Below are positions 53,501-64,000 of a stretch of 64,000 bases of DNA, piece by piece (position 1 is the stretch's first letter; every line of letters starts with the position of its first letter). A program made the translations under genes and the position numbers. This stretch comes from Cruorifilaria tuberocauda (taxonomy: Eukaryota > Nematoda > Chromadorea > Rhabditida > Onchocercidae), in assembly GCA_013365365.1 (NCBI GenBank), contig JABVXU010000001.1:310001-374000 (forward strand), given 5' to 3'. Below the pieces are notes generated by a model. It made no database searches. It had not been told where the DNA came from and saw only the letters and a program-made list of their open reading frames with translations.

Positions 53501-56486
53501 TGTTGCACAATTATTGTAAGCAGTTGAGTTACAACTTACCGCGCGGTTATTTATTTCCTGCTGCGGTTTACCTGACACACACGGATTTTCGAATACTGCA
53601 AATTCCGGATCCGAGTCCTTTTTGGAATTTAACAAAGGTTTTATTTATATTTTTATGATTTGGTGTTTTTTTGTAAGGTTAAACTCATTGAAGAGATGTG
53701 CAGAAACAAATCTTTTTTGGCAGTCAAGAAATGCACCTATCAACCGATTGATTCTTTTTTCCTTTCGTCTTTTTAATTGCTAATGGAAAAATTTGGTTTT
53801 AATCAAAACAAAGATATCGCACATTTAGGAGAAATTTGAAAGCATTCCAAAAAGCTTTACTTTCATTTAATTTATAAGTCTGAATTTTCATATTTAAAAC
53901 TAAAAGTGTCTAACCGTAGCAAGTTCTCTCACAAATTTCTCTGCTCAGAAAGTTATTTTGTGTGCCTTTCAAGCCAGCATAAACGAAAGGCATGCACCGT
54001 TGATTCGCAACATTCCAATACCATCGCTGCAACTGATAATTTCCTTGGCCTCGATCCACCTGTTGCTCACATACATTACCGCCTATAAATTTAATAGAAC
54101 ATTGTTGAATTCAGGAGAGCGAAAAAGGAAAGAGAAAACAGTGTTTGAGTGTATAGAAAAGAATTTAGCGAAACCAAGATTTGGACAGCAAACAGTTGTT
54201 TGCAGTTCAGCTCCAATGTGACAGTAATACTGAGGTGGACATATTGATGGTTTCGATGGTGAGCACTGAACTGTATTTCCTTGAATTTGATATGGTTTAC
54301 CAGCAGCACAGGGATTTGCTAAACAAAACAATTTTTAAAGTTAACTTTCAGAAGGAAGACTGATATTCTTGGAAATATTCTCCTTAATATTTTTAAGCGA
54401 ACTTATGAGACTGGGAAAAAAGTGACAAAACCTACCGAAACAAGCCATTTCACAATCATTTTGATTTAAGAAATTATTTTCGTTGCCCTTTAAGCCTCTA
54501 TAGGTGAATGGCTCACAGTGTCCTAAATTCATGTTGAAGTACCATCTTTGCAGAAAGGCATTTCCTAAGCCTACATTTAACACCTGATGACATCGATCTC
54601 CGGATGCTGAAAATAATTACCGAAAATTCAGTAGTAAATTAAATATATTAATAATTCTCTGAAAAAATGTTGTACATTCATCAGTGTGGCTACTTAAGGG
54701 AAGTTAATATGCTCTAATATGGAAGTAAATCTATTAACCGCCATGAGTCAATTGCAATATCAGATCAGAAATAATTATATGCAAATGAATGACTCAGACT
54801 TACATTGTTTAAATTTAAACTGAACTCATAAAATTTATAATTCCTGGCTGTAAATAGAAAATGATATTGATAAATTTATATTATTAAGTTACGTGATCGA
54901 TTGCAGCACACGGTGGTTAATGGAGACTGTCCAATGTGACAAAATTGGTTGATACCACAGGCACTATTACCAAGGCAAGGTACTTGAGGTTCGCTGCTAC
55001 CATATTCGCATGGACTCAAAACTTCTGTGAAAATACAAATTGAAATTTAAATGGTTAAAGAGGAAAAGCGTGTATTTAGCACAAACATATAAAGTATTAT
55101 AATTTTGATAGTTATGGAACACTTAGCTGGAAGGAAGTTCGTGATAAATGAAGTTTTTAATTATTTTCGTTATTAAACACGCAAAAATTGAAAACACATT
55201 CGAGATACTGCGACATGCAGGTAATCTTTATTTTGTAAAAACCTGAACACTGCTTCTGGCATTGCTGCAAAGATTCAAAATTGTTCCGATTTCCATTAAA
55301 ACCACGATAGTTGAATCGCTCACATGATCTGGTATGTCTATTGAAATAAAATCGAATTTGTAGATCAATGCCATTTCCCTGATCCAAATCTTGCTTACAC
55401 GGGTCAACTGCAACCTGTTGATGAGCACGCATCATTACTGATGTCTCTTATAATACAAAATACTTTGCGCGAAAAATTGTAATTTTATCTTTCTAAATTA
55501 AAATTGGAATAATTTTTCTTTTAGCTACAGAAACTTAATTACTTGAAATATTTTATAAAGAAAGTAACAGTGATGCATTTCAATAAGGAGTACGCTTAAA
55601 GTAAGTGAAACTATTGGTATAGCTATGAAAAGAGCTTTAAAGGAACAAGTAATATAATAAACTGAAATTTCAAGTTGAAAAAAGATGAGAACCTTCGCAT
55701 AACTTCTGGCAATTATGAATTGACCGGAAATTATTTCCATTTGCGCAGCAACCGGACCAGTAAAATAACTCGCACCGCATTCTAGCTGAGTTATAGTACC
55801 AACGCGGTATACGGTATGGTCCTGCACCTATTTGTTGAGGTAAATTACATGCTCTGGCACCTGAAACATCCATTTTTTCTTTTCTTTATATAAATAAATA
55901 TTTTATTTAAAACGATTTTTCAATGTGTAGAAATTGAAGCAAATAAATTTAGCAAATAGAATCTATGAAATTAATTAATCATTAAAAAATTAGTGTGAAA
56001 ATTAACCGCGGATTTGACTTGCTGGATTAAATGAAAATGAAAATTGTTGCGGTATTGATATGCTTCGTCGTCTTATCATTTTATGTCTTATGCTGGTACT
56101 TTCATTAATTTGTGAATATTGATTTTGAATCTAAAAGAAATTTATATTTTATAAAAGTGCAAAGATTGGTAAGAAAAAGTTCTTTTCTATCCTAGAAATT
56201 CAAATTTTTCGCACAATGTCGAAGATACGCAGAGGTAAAAAAAGCAATAACTAATTGCCGAAAATTGCTATTATCAAGCCTAATTGATTAATGAGAAAGT
56301 CTCAGTCCGTAACTTACTGTGGAATAAATTCATTTATATCGTTCTGCAAATTATAAGATTAATTTTTTTTTGCACCTTTGGAATAAATTCTGACTTTGTA
56401 TTGTTGATTGGAAATTTACAGCACATAACCATTAGGCAGGAATGACCAATGGCTATTGGTAACAGTAACTTTTGCAATACAATCAT
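47553..56486 (-). CDS. Large secreted multi-domain Kunitz/lustrin cysteine-rich protein
   Basis: Extracellular protein of 1101 residues from 21 exons with fully consistent phases: 56486-56376 (signal peptide, MIVLQKLLLPIAIG), 56130-56007, 55860-55693 (K1), 55437-55243 (K2), 55024-54893 (L1), 54606-54436 (K3), 54318-54175 (L2), 54082-53915 (K4), 53595-53443 (L3), 53033-52860 (K5), 52770-52624 (L4), 52508-52335 (K6), 52080-51745 (L5+K7), 51542-51414 (L6), 51299-51114 (K8), 50928-50797 (L7), 50667-50522 and 50026-49858 (K9 then L8), 49730-49563 (K10), 48270-48194 and 47654-47553 (K11, TGA stop). K is a Kunitz domain with the RWYYN and GN-x-NNF core; L is a lustrin-type cysteine-rich domain (CP-x-x-YWCHIGA ... 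TTVCCPG). Only K11 has six canonical cysteines. K2-K10 keep C5, C30, C51 and C55 but lack C14 and C38. K1 lacks C14 and has a CC pair at C38/39. Nematodes have many such Kunitz-lustrin proteins, often linked to cuticle or matrix; the role here is not known. Confidence 0.92.
52150..52206 (-). pseudogene. Relic Kunitz-domain exon fragment
   Basis: Between K6 (52508-52335) and the L5+K7 exon, positions 52152-52203 closely match the K6 segment at about 52366-52419 covering the PFTYHGMMGNQNNF region. There is a one-base deletion and no open frame through it; the translated remnant reads roughly PFIYRDMMT. It is a decayed partial duplicate of K6. Confidence 0.65.
53262..53350 (-). pseudogene. Relic lustrin-domain exon
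   Basis: In the intron between L3 (53443) and K5 (53033), the minus strand still encodes YNCNKSF ... KFWCHIGAQF, aligning to the SCNSTAYNN ... HWCHIGAVP stretch of L3. The following TTVCCPG half has been replaced by FLSSRSDFF and no splice donor follows. It is a decayed lustrin exon, not part of the mRNA in the model. Confidence 0.65.
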
Positions 56487-57669
56487 TGCAATGATTCAAT
56501 GCTTCACTTTATTGCAAACCACATGAAATTAAAATAACGAAATTTCTACTTTCTGAAAATAATATATGAAATTAAATAAATATTTCGTATTATTTGAGGA
56601 TTACAGTAATTCATTTTTATAGGCATAAAAAAGTAAAATGGAATGAGCACTGTAGTGTGGATTTCTCATTTTTGATTAACAAACCATTTGATTATCTTAT
56701 TGATTACGTCTTTATGAAATAAATGAAGCAATTTTATGTGAGTTTTCTAAAAACTTGTAAAATAAAATGCAAATTAGTATTCGTAAAATAGAGATTAGCA
56801 GAATGATATGTTGCAGAAGACTCAGTGCGACGAATGAATCACTTTTATTTCCATTTAAAATTTAATTCAACCATTTGTAAGGTTCTGGCATACTTTTTTT
56901 GTATTTTAAAGTTTTGGTTTTAAGTGAAAACAAATGTGCCTATTATCTTCAGTGTTATAATTTGCGGTATCTAAATTGGAATTTTCAACGTATACGTAAA
57001 TGATGACAACTGTAAATTTTTTTGATAAGCCAAAATAATAGTGTTGATGTTAAGACTAGATGAATGAATAAATTGCTCAAGGTTTAATCCATCCATCGGA
57101 TAAAAGAGGCTCCACTATTTCTTCTTTAAAGTTCTATACTTTCATATCCGTTATATTGACATTTATGTTTCGGAGACAGTTTTCTGCCGAACAAGAGAAG
57201 GAAAGTGTCCATAATTAAAGCAAGCTTTCCATTCTTTGAAAATGAAATAAAATTATTTTAATTAACTGATAACCTATCAATTCGTATCTGACAAAATCAA
57301 TTTTCGACATCTAAACTTCGTGATTTTCTGCTGTATTGCGTTAATAAAAAATAACATTTCTATATGGATATTTCCAAATTAATTAATTCTTCGAGTATTG
57401 AAGCAAATATTTATGAATTAACACTGATGAAGCAGATTACTCAAATGAGCAAGCACTGAGTTGAATGTTGGAAGAAGCGAAAAGGAATAGATAAAAATAA
57501 AAAAGAGTAAGTTTGGCACAAACTGCCGATTCATTCTTTTTAACAAAATTTGTTGTCTCAGTAAATTTCAATTGAGAATACTCATTTACTCGTTACTTCT
57601 CTTCCAAATCCTCCCTTAGAGCATACCATATCAAATTCGACAGAAGCAAAAACTTGTTTTGTTACATAA

Positions 57670-57675
57670 GTGTGT

Positions 57676-57762
<87 letters not shown>
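57670..57762. repeat. (TG)n microsatellite
   Basis: About 46 TG units with one TA interruption near the 5' end. This is the longest simple repeat in the window. Confidence 0.97.
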
Positions 57763-57764
<2 letters not shown>

Positions 57765-60163
57765 ACTTGGTAGAAAAAACTGGCACCTTTCGACTTCACT
57801 ACTTCCTACAAATGCAAATAAGAGTCTCAATGAAGCATTCATCCATTATTCAGAAAATAAATATTGTACTTAAACGTTATGTGAAAATATTTCCTTCATC
57901 AGGCGGTAAAAAGTTCCACTGAACTTTCTTCAAAATATTATTTTTATAGGAAAGTATTATTTTACTAATTAATGAATTGTAACAGGCTGTAATCTAGCAA
58001 ACTTCTTTTAGTTCATTTTAGAATGACAGATATTAAAACTGTGAATTCTGAATTTGATTTGAGAAAAGCAAAAAAATGAAATTTCAATTTGGAAGTTAAA
58101 ATTTTCAAAAATCCAAAAAAAGAATTTTTTGATAGTTTTCTCTTTAAAAATATTCAAGTTTAGCCAATAATTAAATTTAGTATTGATAATGGAAAGTATA
58201 TGACAAAAAAAGAAGACAAAAATTAATATTTTTTGACGACAACTATTATTTTCTGCGATTATCACAATTATCACAATTATTTCTCGCCTATATATTACCC
58301 GGTTTGAACCTCACGACTGGAGTATTTCTCAATCTTCCTTTTGCGAAGTGATGTATTCTGTTGGAATCGCATTTCAGTCGATGAAAGTAATTCAATTACT
58401 TAAATATAAAGTATGATAAGATCAAAAGAAAAGCATCTTAAGAATGGCATTGAATTTTATGCAGAAAAAAGGAAGAAACGTAAATTTCATTTCTAAATGA
58501 AATATAAAGTATGGAAAAACACAAAATTGTTCATCAGGAAATTACTCAGTTCGAGGAAGCTCTCGAAGTTGTCAATGGATAATTTTGTAATCAAAAATGA
58601 TTTTATGTCTACGCGTTTCCTCACCGAAAACAGTACAAACAGAACTGTAAGTACTCAAAAGTAGTTTGCGTTGACTCAACACAATGGTTAAAAACTTTTC
58701 TTAGGTAAAAGCAGCTTAATTTGTTTGATGAGGAGCTCATTCTATTCAAATCGCTTTCCTTTTTGCTTAAACAAAATTTTGTTCCCTTTGAATCGAATTG
58801 TTAATTTGGAATTTGTTGATTTGATACAATAAATCAGATTTTATTTTTCTTTACTCCATTTAAAAGAATTCAATTGAGACGAAACTCAATTAATTAGATT
58901 GCAATAATTAATTAAGCCTTATATTAAAAGATCCAAAATTACTTTGACTTAAATTCCAAAAATTTTATGACCGGAAAAAAGTCACTTCTTCAATTTTAAT
59001 TTACTTCCAAAAAACTTAGCAAAAATAACTGCATGAGTTATTTTTTAACAAACGATTGATTGATTGTTTATGTTTGAGAGCTGTCTGGCCGATTCATCGC
59101 TCGAATTTCCTGCTTTTGGGAATTCTCGAAGTCACCAAGCAATTTATTCATCAATTATAAAATTTGCTTCTTTATTTACTGATATGAAGCCAACAAACAC
59201 ATTCTCTCTCTTCCAGAGAGAAAGCCCCAATAGAAAAATATTTCGAGCATTTTTTCTCGTTGTTATTTTACTGTGCTACAGATTTATTTCATTTGTTGTT
59301 TATGATCTTAATTCAGTTAACTTTTAAAATATTTCATCAGACTTTTTCCAATGTCTTTCCTTTCTTCTTTTTCTTTATAACTACTATTCTCTTTCCTTTA
59401 CTTTAAAAGATTTTATACTTTCATTCTTTTCTGTTTCTCTGTACAGATTGTTTCTGCAGTATCAGTCGTATTTGTTTCATTCCACAACATTGCTTTTTGA
59501 ATAAATAAGAAAGATGCGAAGCATCTAAGAGATTTGAAGACATATTTATTTCATACTGTGGATAATGATCAGGCAGCAATAAATTTACCAAATTTGTACA
59601 TTTTTAAAATGCAAAAAATCAATTCAAACCGACTATTTAATTTAACGAATGATAGTAAGATAAGAACGATTTCACTTTCCTTCATCTTTTATCTAATCAT
59701 GTTTTATTATAATAGTTTTCGGTTCTTTTGATTAAATCCAGGTTTAATTAATAACCTAAATGATTCAATTAAAGTAAATTAATCTCAATATATATATTCC
59801 ATAGGGCCAGAACAAAATACTATCCTTCGTTACTGTGAAAGCCTAACAAGAAAGATTCATTCATTATCCATTAGCCTATTTACTTTTTTTAAATCAAATT
59901 ATAGCAGTATTTGACTTTAAAATACTAAGAGCAAAATAATAATGCATTATTTACTTAAGAGAAAAAGAATCAGTGATATGAAATGGATCGATATTATGTC
60001 GTGATCGATTGAAAACATTAATCGTTTTAAACTTTTTTATTTCCAAAGAAAAAAGCAAAGAAAGAAGAGAATGTAAACATTTGTTGCAATGAGCCTGGAA
60101 GCGATCTTTTCATTACTTTGTCTTTGCTTTTTCTGAGGCAAACTCTTTTTAGGTATCATTTTT

Positions 60164-60188
60164 ATCTCTCTCTCTCTCTCTCTCTCTC
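60164..60188. repeat. (TC)n microsatellite
   Basis: Twelve TC units followed by a short CGTGTCTGTGTG tract. GAGA-type tracts can be promoter elements, but nothing else supports that here. Confidence 0.8.
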
Positions 60189-61065
60189 CGTGTCTGTGTG
60201 CGTATACTGAAATATTGTTTCCATCATTCAACAGTTGCAAGCAATTGGACAGAATCCAATGATATTACGAAAATGACATTACTGAGTTAAGTAACTCATT
60301 AACTTTCATCGAGTAATGAGAGAAGAACGTTTACATTTCATGAATTAGCTATTCTCAATGCATTTCTATATTTCTAAACTTTTTATTTTCCATTCTCAAG
60401 TTCAAATTCACATCATAAAATTTTCCTTCATCCAAAAAAAAACAATATGTGATTGATCATGAAATAAAATCATAACACCTTTGATTTCATAGTAATCGGT
60501 GAATGATTTCGAGATTCATCCAGCAATGCTACGCTATAGGATGGATATATGTTGATAAACGATAAAGATGGAAACAACAAATTTACACTGTGGCGTAATA
60601 GCATCCTCCACAAGCATATGTTTCTATATTTTAAAAAAACTTGACAGCTTTTCAAACCACTTCTTATTTCTTATGTTTCACAATGTTTGTTTTCTCTTCA
60701 TCAATTTTTGGATTTCAGTTTTTGTTTTCAATGCATCAAGGCTAACAGTTAATTGAAAATTAAATTTTTACTTAATTTAAATACCAATAAATATTTGATT
60801 CATCCTGATATCACATTCAATTTGTTTGAGATATGAACGCCATTTTCAGCTTCGATTATTATTTTCGATTATTATTTCAGCTAAAAATTCATTATAGTAT
60901 CATTAGCTGATTAACGCTGTTTTAAAATTGCTCAGATATTGCACTTAATTCAAACAAGAATTGCAAATTAATACTTAAAATGAATTAATACTAATTATCA
61001 ATCCAATCGTGATTACGGCAAAGATGTCATTTGTCACCGACCGCTTGTAAATATTTTTATATTTC

Positions 61066-61067
61066 AG
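61066..61067 (+). promoter_or_regulatory. Candidate splice/trans-splice acceptor of the acyl-CoA synthetase
   Basis: TTATATTTCAG lies 80 bases before the ATG at 61147. An in-frame stop lies between acceptor and ATG, so the segment is 5' UTR. It may be a spliced-leader site or the end of a leader intron. Confidence 0.4.
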
Positions 61068-61146
61068 GTAACTTATTGACAACTGAAACTAGCAATCTTA
61101 TTTGTCAATTACTGCTCGAATTACTCCTCTACTTCAGCGGTTAAAA

Positions 61147-63951
61147 ATGCCAATAAAATCTGAGTTGGAAGATATCAATGTTCCCTCAATACCATTTCAT
61201 GAAATGATTTTTTCCGAAATGCAACGATATGGTGATGAAGTTGCATTGGTAATTAAATTTTTTATTGCTATAATTTTTGAAAAATTTTCAAAAAAAGAAG
61301 AAGAAACCGTTTATTTATAGTTATATTTTAATAGATAAACAACGATACCGATGAAATATTTACATTTGAGGATATTCTGTTCAAAGCGAAATTCATTGCA
61401 AATTCATTACTTGCAATGAGGATAGAAAAAGGCGAGGTAAGATTGTGATGAAATTGGTTCATAATAAAGAGATTATATAACAGAGCTAAAGTAACTCTTA
61501 CAAAAATAGATGAAAATACTGAAACTGTCAAATTGGTATTTGACAGGTAAAGCTAAAATAATTTTAGTAATTTCAGGATGAATTAAATCAATTTTCTTCC
61601 CTTTTCTTGAAAAGACTATTTGATCAATTTATCTTGTTTACATCCTTTGTTAAATGGATTGCTTTTTTGTAGTTTATAAATTAAAGTTGCAATTTGCAAT
61701 ATGAAAACATATTCTCTTCCCACAATCCATTCTTACAGCTAAGTTTCTCTCTTCTTTAAATAGAATAAATTTTAAAACTGAAGTTTGTGAGAATTTCGAA
61801 ATTTTAATTTACTTTCAAATTTTAGCCAATAATTCTATGTGTACCAAACTGTCCAGAATTCGTTTGGCTATTTCTTGGAATATCGCTTGCTGGTGGCATT
61901 GTGTGTCCCCTACATCCAAGTTTTTCAAAAGGTCAATTTGATATCCTGCTTTTTTCTAGAAAACATTCCAAAAACATTAAAGGGGTCGTATAGAAAGAAA
62001 TCATAAATTAATTATAACTTTGAATTTGTATTACAAGAAATTTTCAAATAAAATTCGCTACATTATAATTATTTTGTTGCTTATTTCTTCTTATAAACAG
62101 AATAATAAACAAGAGAGAAATCGACTAAGGAGTGAAAATGGATCATAAAGAATTAGTAGAGCTCATATATCAATGCATTTAGCTTAGGAGGAGAGGAGAG
62201 TAAAGCTATTAAGATGAGAATTCCATCAAGTAGTGGTCAACTGAAAGTAATGATTAATTTCCAAGAAGTTCTGGAACAACTTGGAACTGGAACAATTCTG
62301 CGATATTATCATTTTGTATTTGAAATAAATTAAAAAGATGATAAAGTTCGATAATTGTCTTGCTCGAGAATTGAAATGAAAATCAAAAAAATTTGTTATT
62401 TTGGAGCGAATTTGGCAGATTGTTTACTTCAGATTTCTCTAATCTCACAAAGGCACAGTATATGGGATAAATCTAGTAAATCGATAATATAGCATATAGA
62501 AAGTATAACTCTTTCAGTCTATTAACTGATAAAAAGAGCTTAGTTGTTATCTGTAAATTTACGATTTTTTTCTATACGACCCCTTTAATATGAACCAATC
62601 GATGCATCAAAAATAAAATGAATAGAACTGCGAAATTTTGCTATATCTATTAGATAACTTTTTATTAGCCAACTATTTTTACTTCTTCAACTACAGAACT
62701 GCCTTTGTGATTGAAAAAAATATGGAGAATATTTTCGATGAGTATAAATTATAGATTTTTAGAATATTGAAATAAAACAAACTTATTTTTTGTTTTTGCT
62801 CATTATTTCTTATTTGATCGGAAAAGATATTATCGAGTTCATTTGTTCTATTGCAATATACTAATTGAAATTGCTAATTACTTCTTATGTTTAAATAAGA
62901 TTTCATATTTCAATAACTTTTAAATTTGCAGATGAAATGCGCTGGCAAATAATGGATTCAACGTCGAGATTCGCCTTCGTCGTACCACATGCATTGGATA
63001 ATGTATCGGCGGTATTTAATGAGCTCAATATCGATCATAGGGTATATAAAAATTGTGATAAATTCAACCGAATAATTTTAGAACATATTCTTTACAATTA
63101 AAAGAGTGCAAAGTAACGGAAAGAAGTTGAATTTAGGTAATTTGCATTGGTAATCGCCAACTATCGAAAGGATTCCCAATATTGAATGATTTGGCCCTGA
63201 CAGCAGCTAGTTGTTCTTCAACCTATCCGGAAATGACTCCGGAAGAGGACATTATCTTCTTGCCCTATTCTACGGGAACAAGCGGACCACGGAAAGGCGT
63301 AGCTATCACGCATTTTGTCCTCAACGCTATGCTAAAGACATTCAACAAGTGAGATATTTTCCATTATTTCTCTGTTTCATTCAAAAATCTCGATATTTAG
63401 TAAATTAATCGAATGATAGATCAAAACCGATAGTAATATTTATCAATTTCGTAAAAAGAGATAGAATTAGAAAAGATATGGTAGGAATAGCATATAAAAT
63501 TAACGAAAGTAAATTAATCCGGGAAAAATTAAGACGGAAAAATTAGACGGAAAATTAAGCTAAGAAGCTATAACATCGTTCTGTATTCATATCAACTCAT
63601 ATCAGTCGCAGTTCCAAAGTGTCCTATCATTATTAACTCTAATACAATTGCAGGTTTTATTACTAGTTTATCGGAACATTCAAATCAAATATCATACAAC
63701 GTCCATTCTATTTTCCTATTCACTTTTAGAGATTCTGCTGTCTTCTTCATCACTGTCTCAAAAAATGTAAATTTATTTTCAGTAGAGAAGCTTATGATTT
63801 ACCAAGTCGTGGTGAATTCATTCTCTCCAACGCTCTATTTCATGATACCTTCGGACGTGACGTACTCTTTTCATCGTTATTAAATGGTGCAACAGTGGTA
63901 ACATTTACAGATGATGTAGAAACATTGGCAAAATGCATTCATTCATATAAG
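61147..63951 (+). CDS. AMP-binding acyl-CoA synthetase / 4-coumarate-CoA-ligase-like (5' part)
   Basis: ANL-superfamily enzyme that activates a carboxylic acid with ATP and joins it to CoA, in fatty-acid or related metabolism. Exons: 61147-61248, 61335-61436, 61826-61931, 62932-63041, 63137-63348, 63783-63951, then continuing past the window (donor GTTTAA). All phases agree, about 267 codons. It begins MPIKSELEDINVPSIPFHEM with no signal peptide. Family signs are VPNCPEFVWLFLG in the N-terminal subdomain and LAGGIVCPLHPSF. The ATP/AMP-binding loop is complete (FLPYSTGTSGPRKGVAITH), followed by a segment ending LLNGATVVTF. The C-terminal adenylation motifs lie outside the window. Intron 3 is 1 kb long and carries an inverted-repeat element. 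The precise acyl substrate cannot be told. Confidence 0.9.
61977..62588. mobile_element. MITE-like inverted-repeat element with TTAA flanks
   Basis: Terminal inverted repeats AGGGGTCGTATAGAAA (61981-61996) and its exact complement (62569-62584) extend to about 29 bases with two mismatches. Both ends are flanked by TTAA (61977-61980 and 62585-62588). The 604-bp interior has no long frame, so the element is non-autonomous. TTAA target duplication is typical of piggyBac-type elements, but TTAA is itself a palindrome and could belong to the repeat, so the superfamily is an inference. It sits wholly inside intron 3 of the acyl-CoA synthetase gene. Confidence 0.85.
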
Positions 63952-64000
63952 GTTTAATATTATTTTCTAATTATCTTAAATTATTTTACTACCATTTTGC

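Larger units (their letters stand above)
56487..61065. other. Intergenic with microsatellites, no gene seen
   Basis: AT-rich region between the divergent starts of the Kunitz/lustrin gene (minus) and the acyl-CoA synthetase (plus), so it holds both promoters. It carries a 93-base TG run at 57670 and a TC run at 60164. Frames within the TG/CA run (poly Cys-Val or Thr-His) are repeat artefacts. No convincing exon was seen. Confidence 0.55.

Noticed and set aside
57582..57922. Open frames rich in Cys-Val or Thr-His on both strands
   Set aside because: Direct translation of the TG/CA microsatellite. A signal-like start (MNASLRLLFAF) precedes it on the minus strand, but the better first exon for the Kunitz/lustrin gene is at 56486-56376.

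Overview
The window is AT-rich eukaryotic DNA with small GT-AG introns (mostly 80-600 bases), many separate short exons and large non-coding gaps. Gene content and intron style point to a nematode: a multi-Kunitz/lustrin-type secreted protein, worm-like GALNT, TMED10, YIPF4, RNF207 and acyl-CoA synthetase genes, and splice acceptors a few bases upstream of start codons as expected for spliced-leader trans-splicing. A clade III (filarial-type) worm is my inference; species cannot be fixed. All gene models were assembled by hand by joining exons whose splice phases agree. No database search was run.

Layout. 216-2352 (+): 3' end of a polypeptide GalNAc-transferase (GALNT7-like), apparently with a GC-AG intron. 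3805-7010 (+): complete short-chain dehydrogenase with an N-terminal membrane anchor. 10315-9175 (-): small secreted orphan protein. 10316-18962: gene desert. 24461-18963 (-): RING/B-box protein resembling RNF207, 18 coding exons. 27488-25858 (-): TMED10-type p24 cargo receptor. 28113-30159 (+): YIPF4-type Golgi membrane protein, divergent from TMED10. 31621-32864 (+): secreted single-Kunitz protein. 41841-34742 (-): acidic, LEA/coiled-coil-like and proline-rich protein of unknown function. 41842-47552: second gene desert. 56486-47553 (-): large secreted protein of alternating Kunitz and lustrin-type cysteine-rich domains, with two decayed domain exons in its introns. 56487-61146: non-coding with a long TG microsatellite. 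61147-63951 (+): 5' part of an AMP-binding acyl-CoA synthetase, with a 604-bp inverted-repeat element in its third intron.

Themes. Several genes serve the secretory route: mucin-type O-glycosylation (GALNT), ER-Golgi trafficking (TMED10 and YIPF4, sharing one 624-base divergent intergenic region) and secreted extracellular proteins (Kunitz genes, orphan). The most unusual item is the Kunitz/lustrin protein: in nine of its eleven Kunitz domains both cysteines of the C14-C38 disulfide are gone, one further domain lacks only C14, and the last domain is canonical. The array shows uniform phase-1 exon boundaries, one fused two-domain exon and two relic exons, so it looks like a domain array still gaining and losing units.
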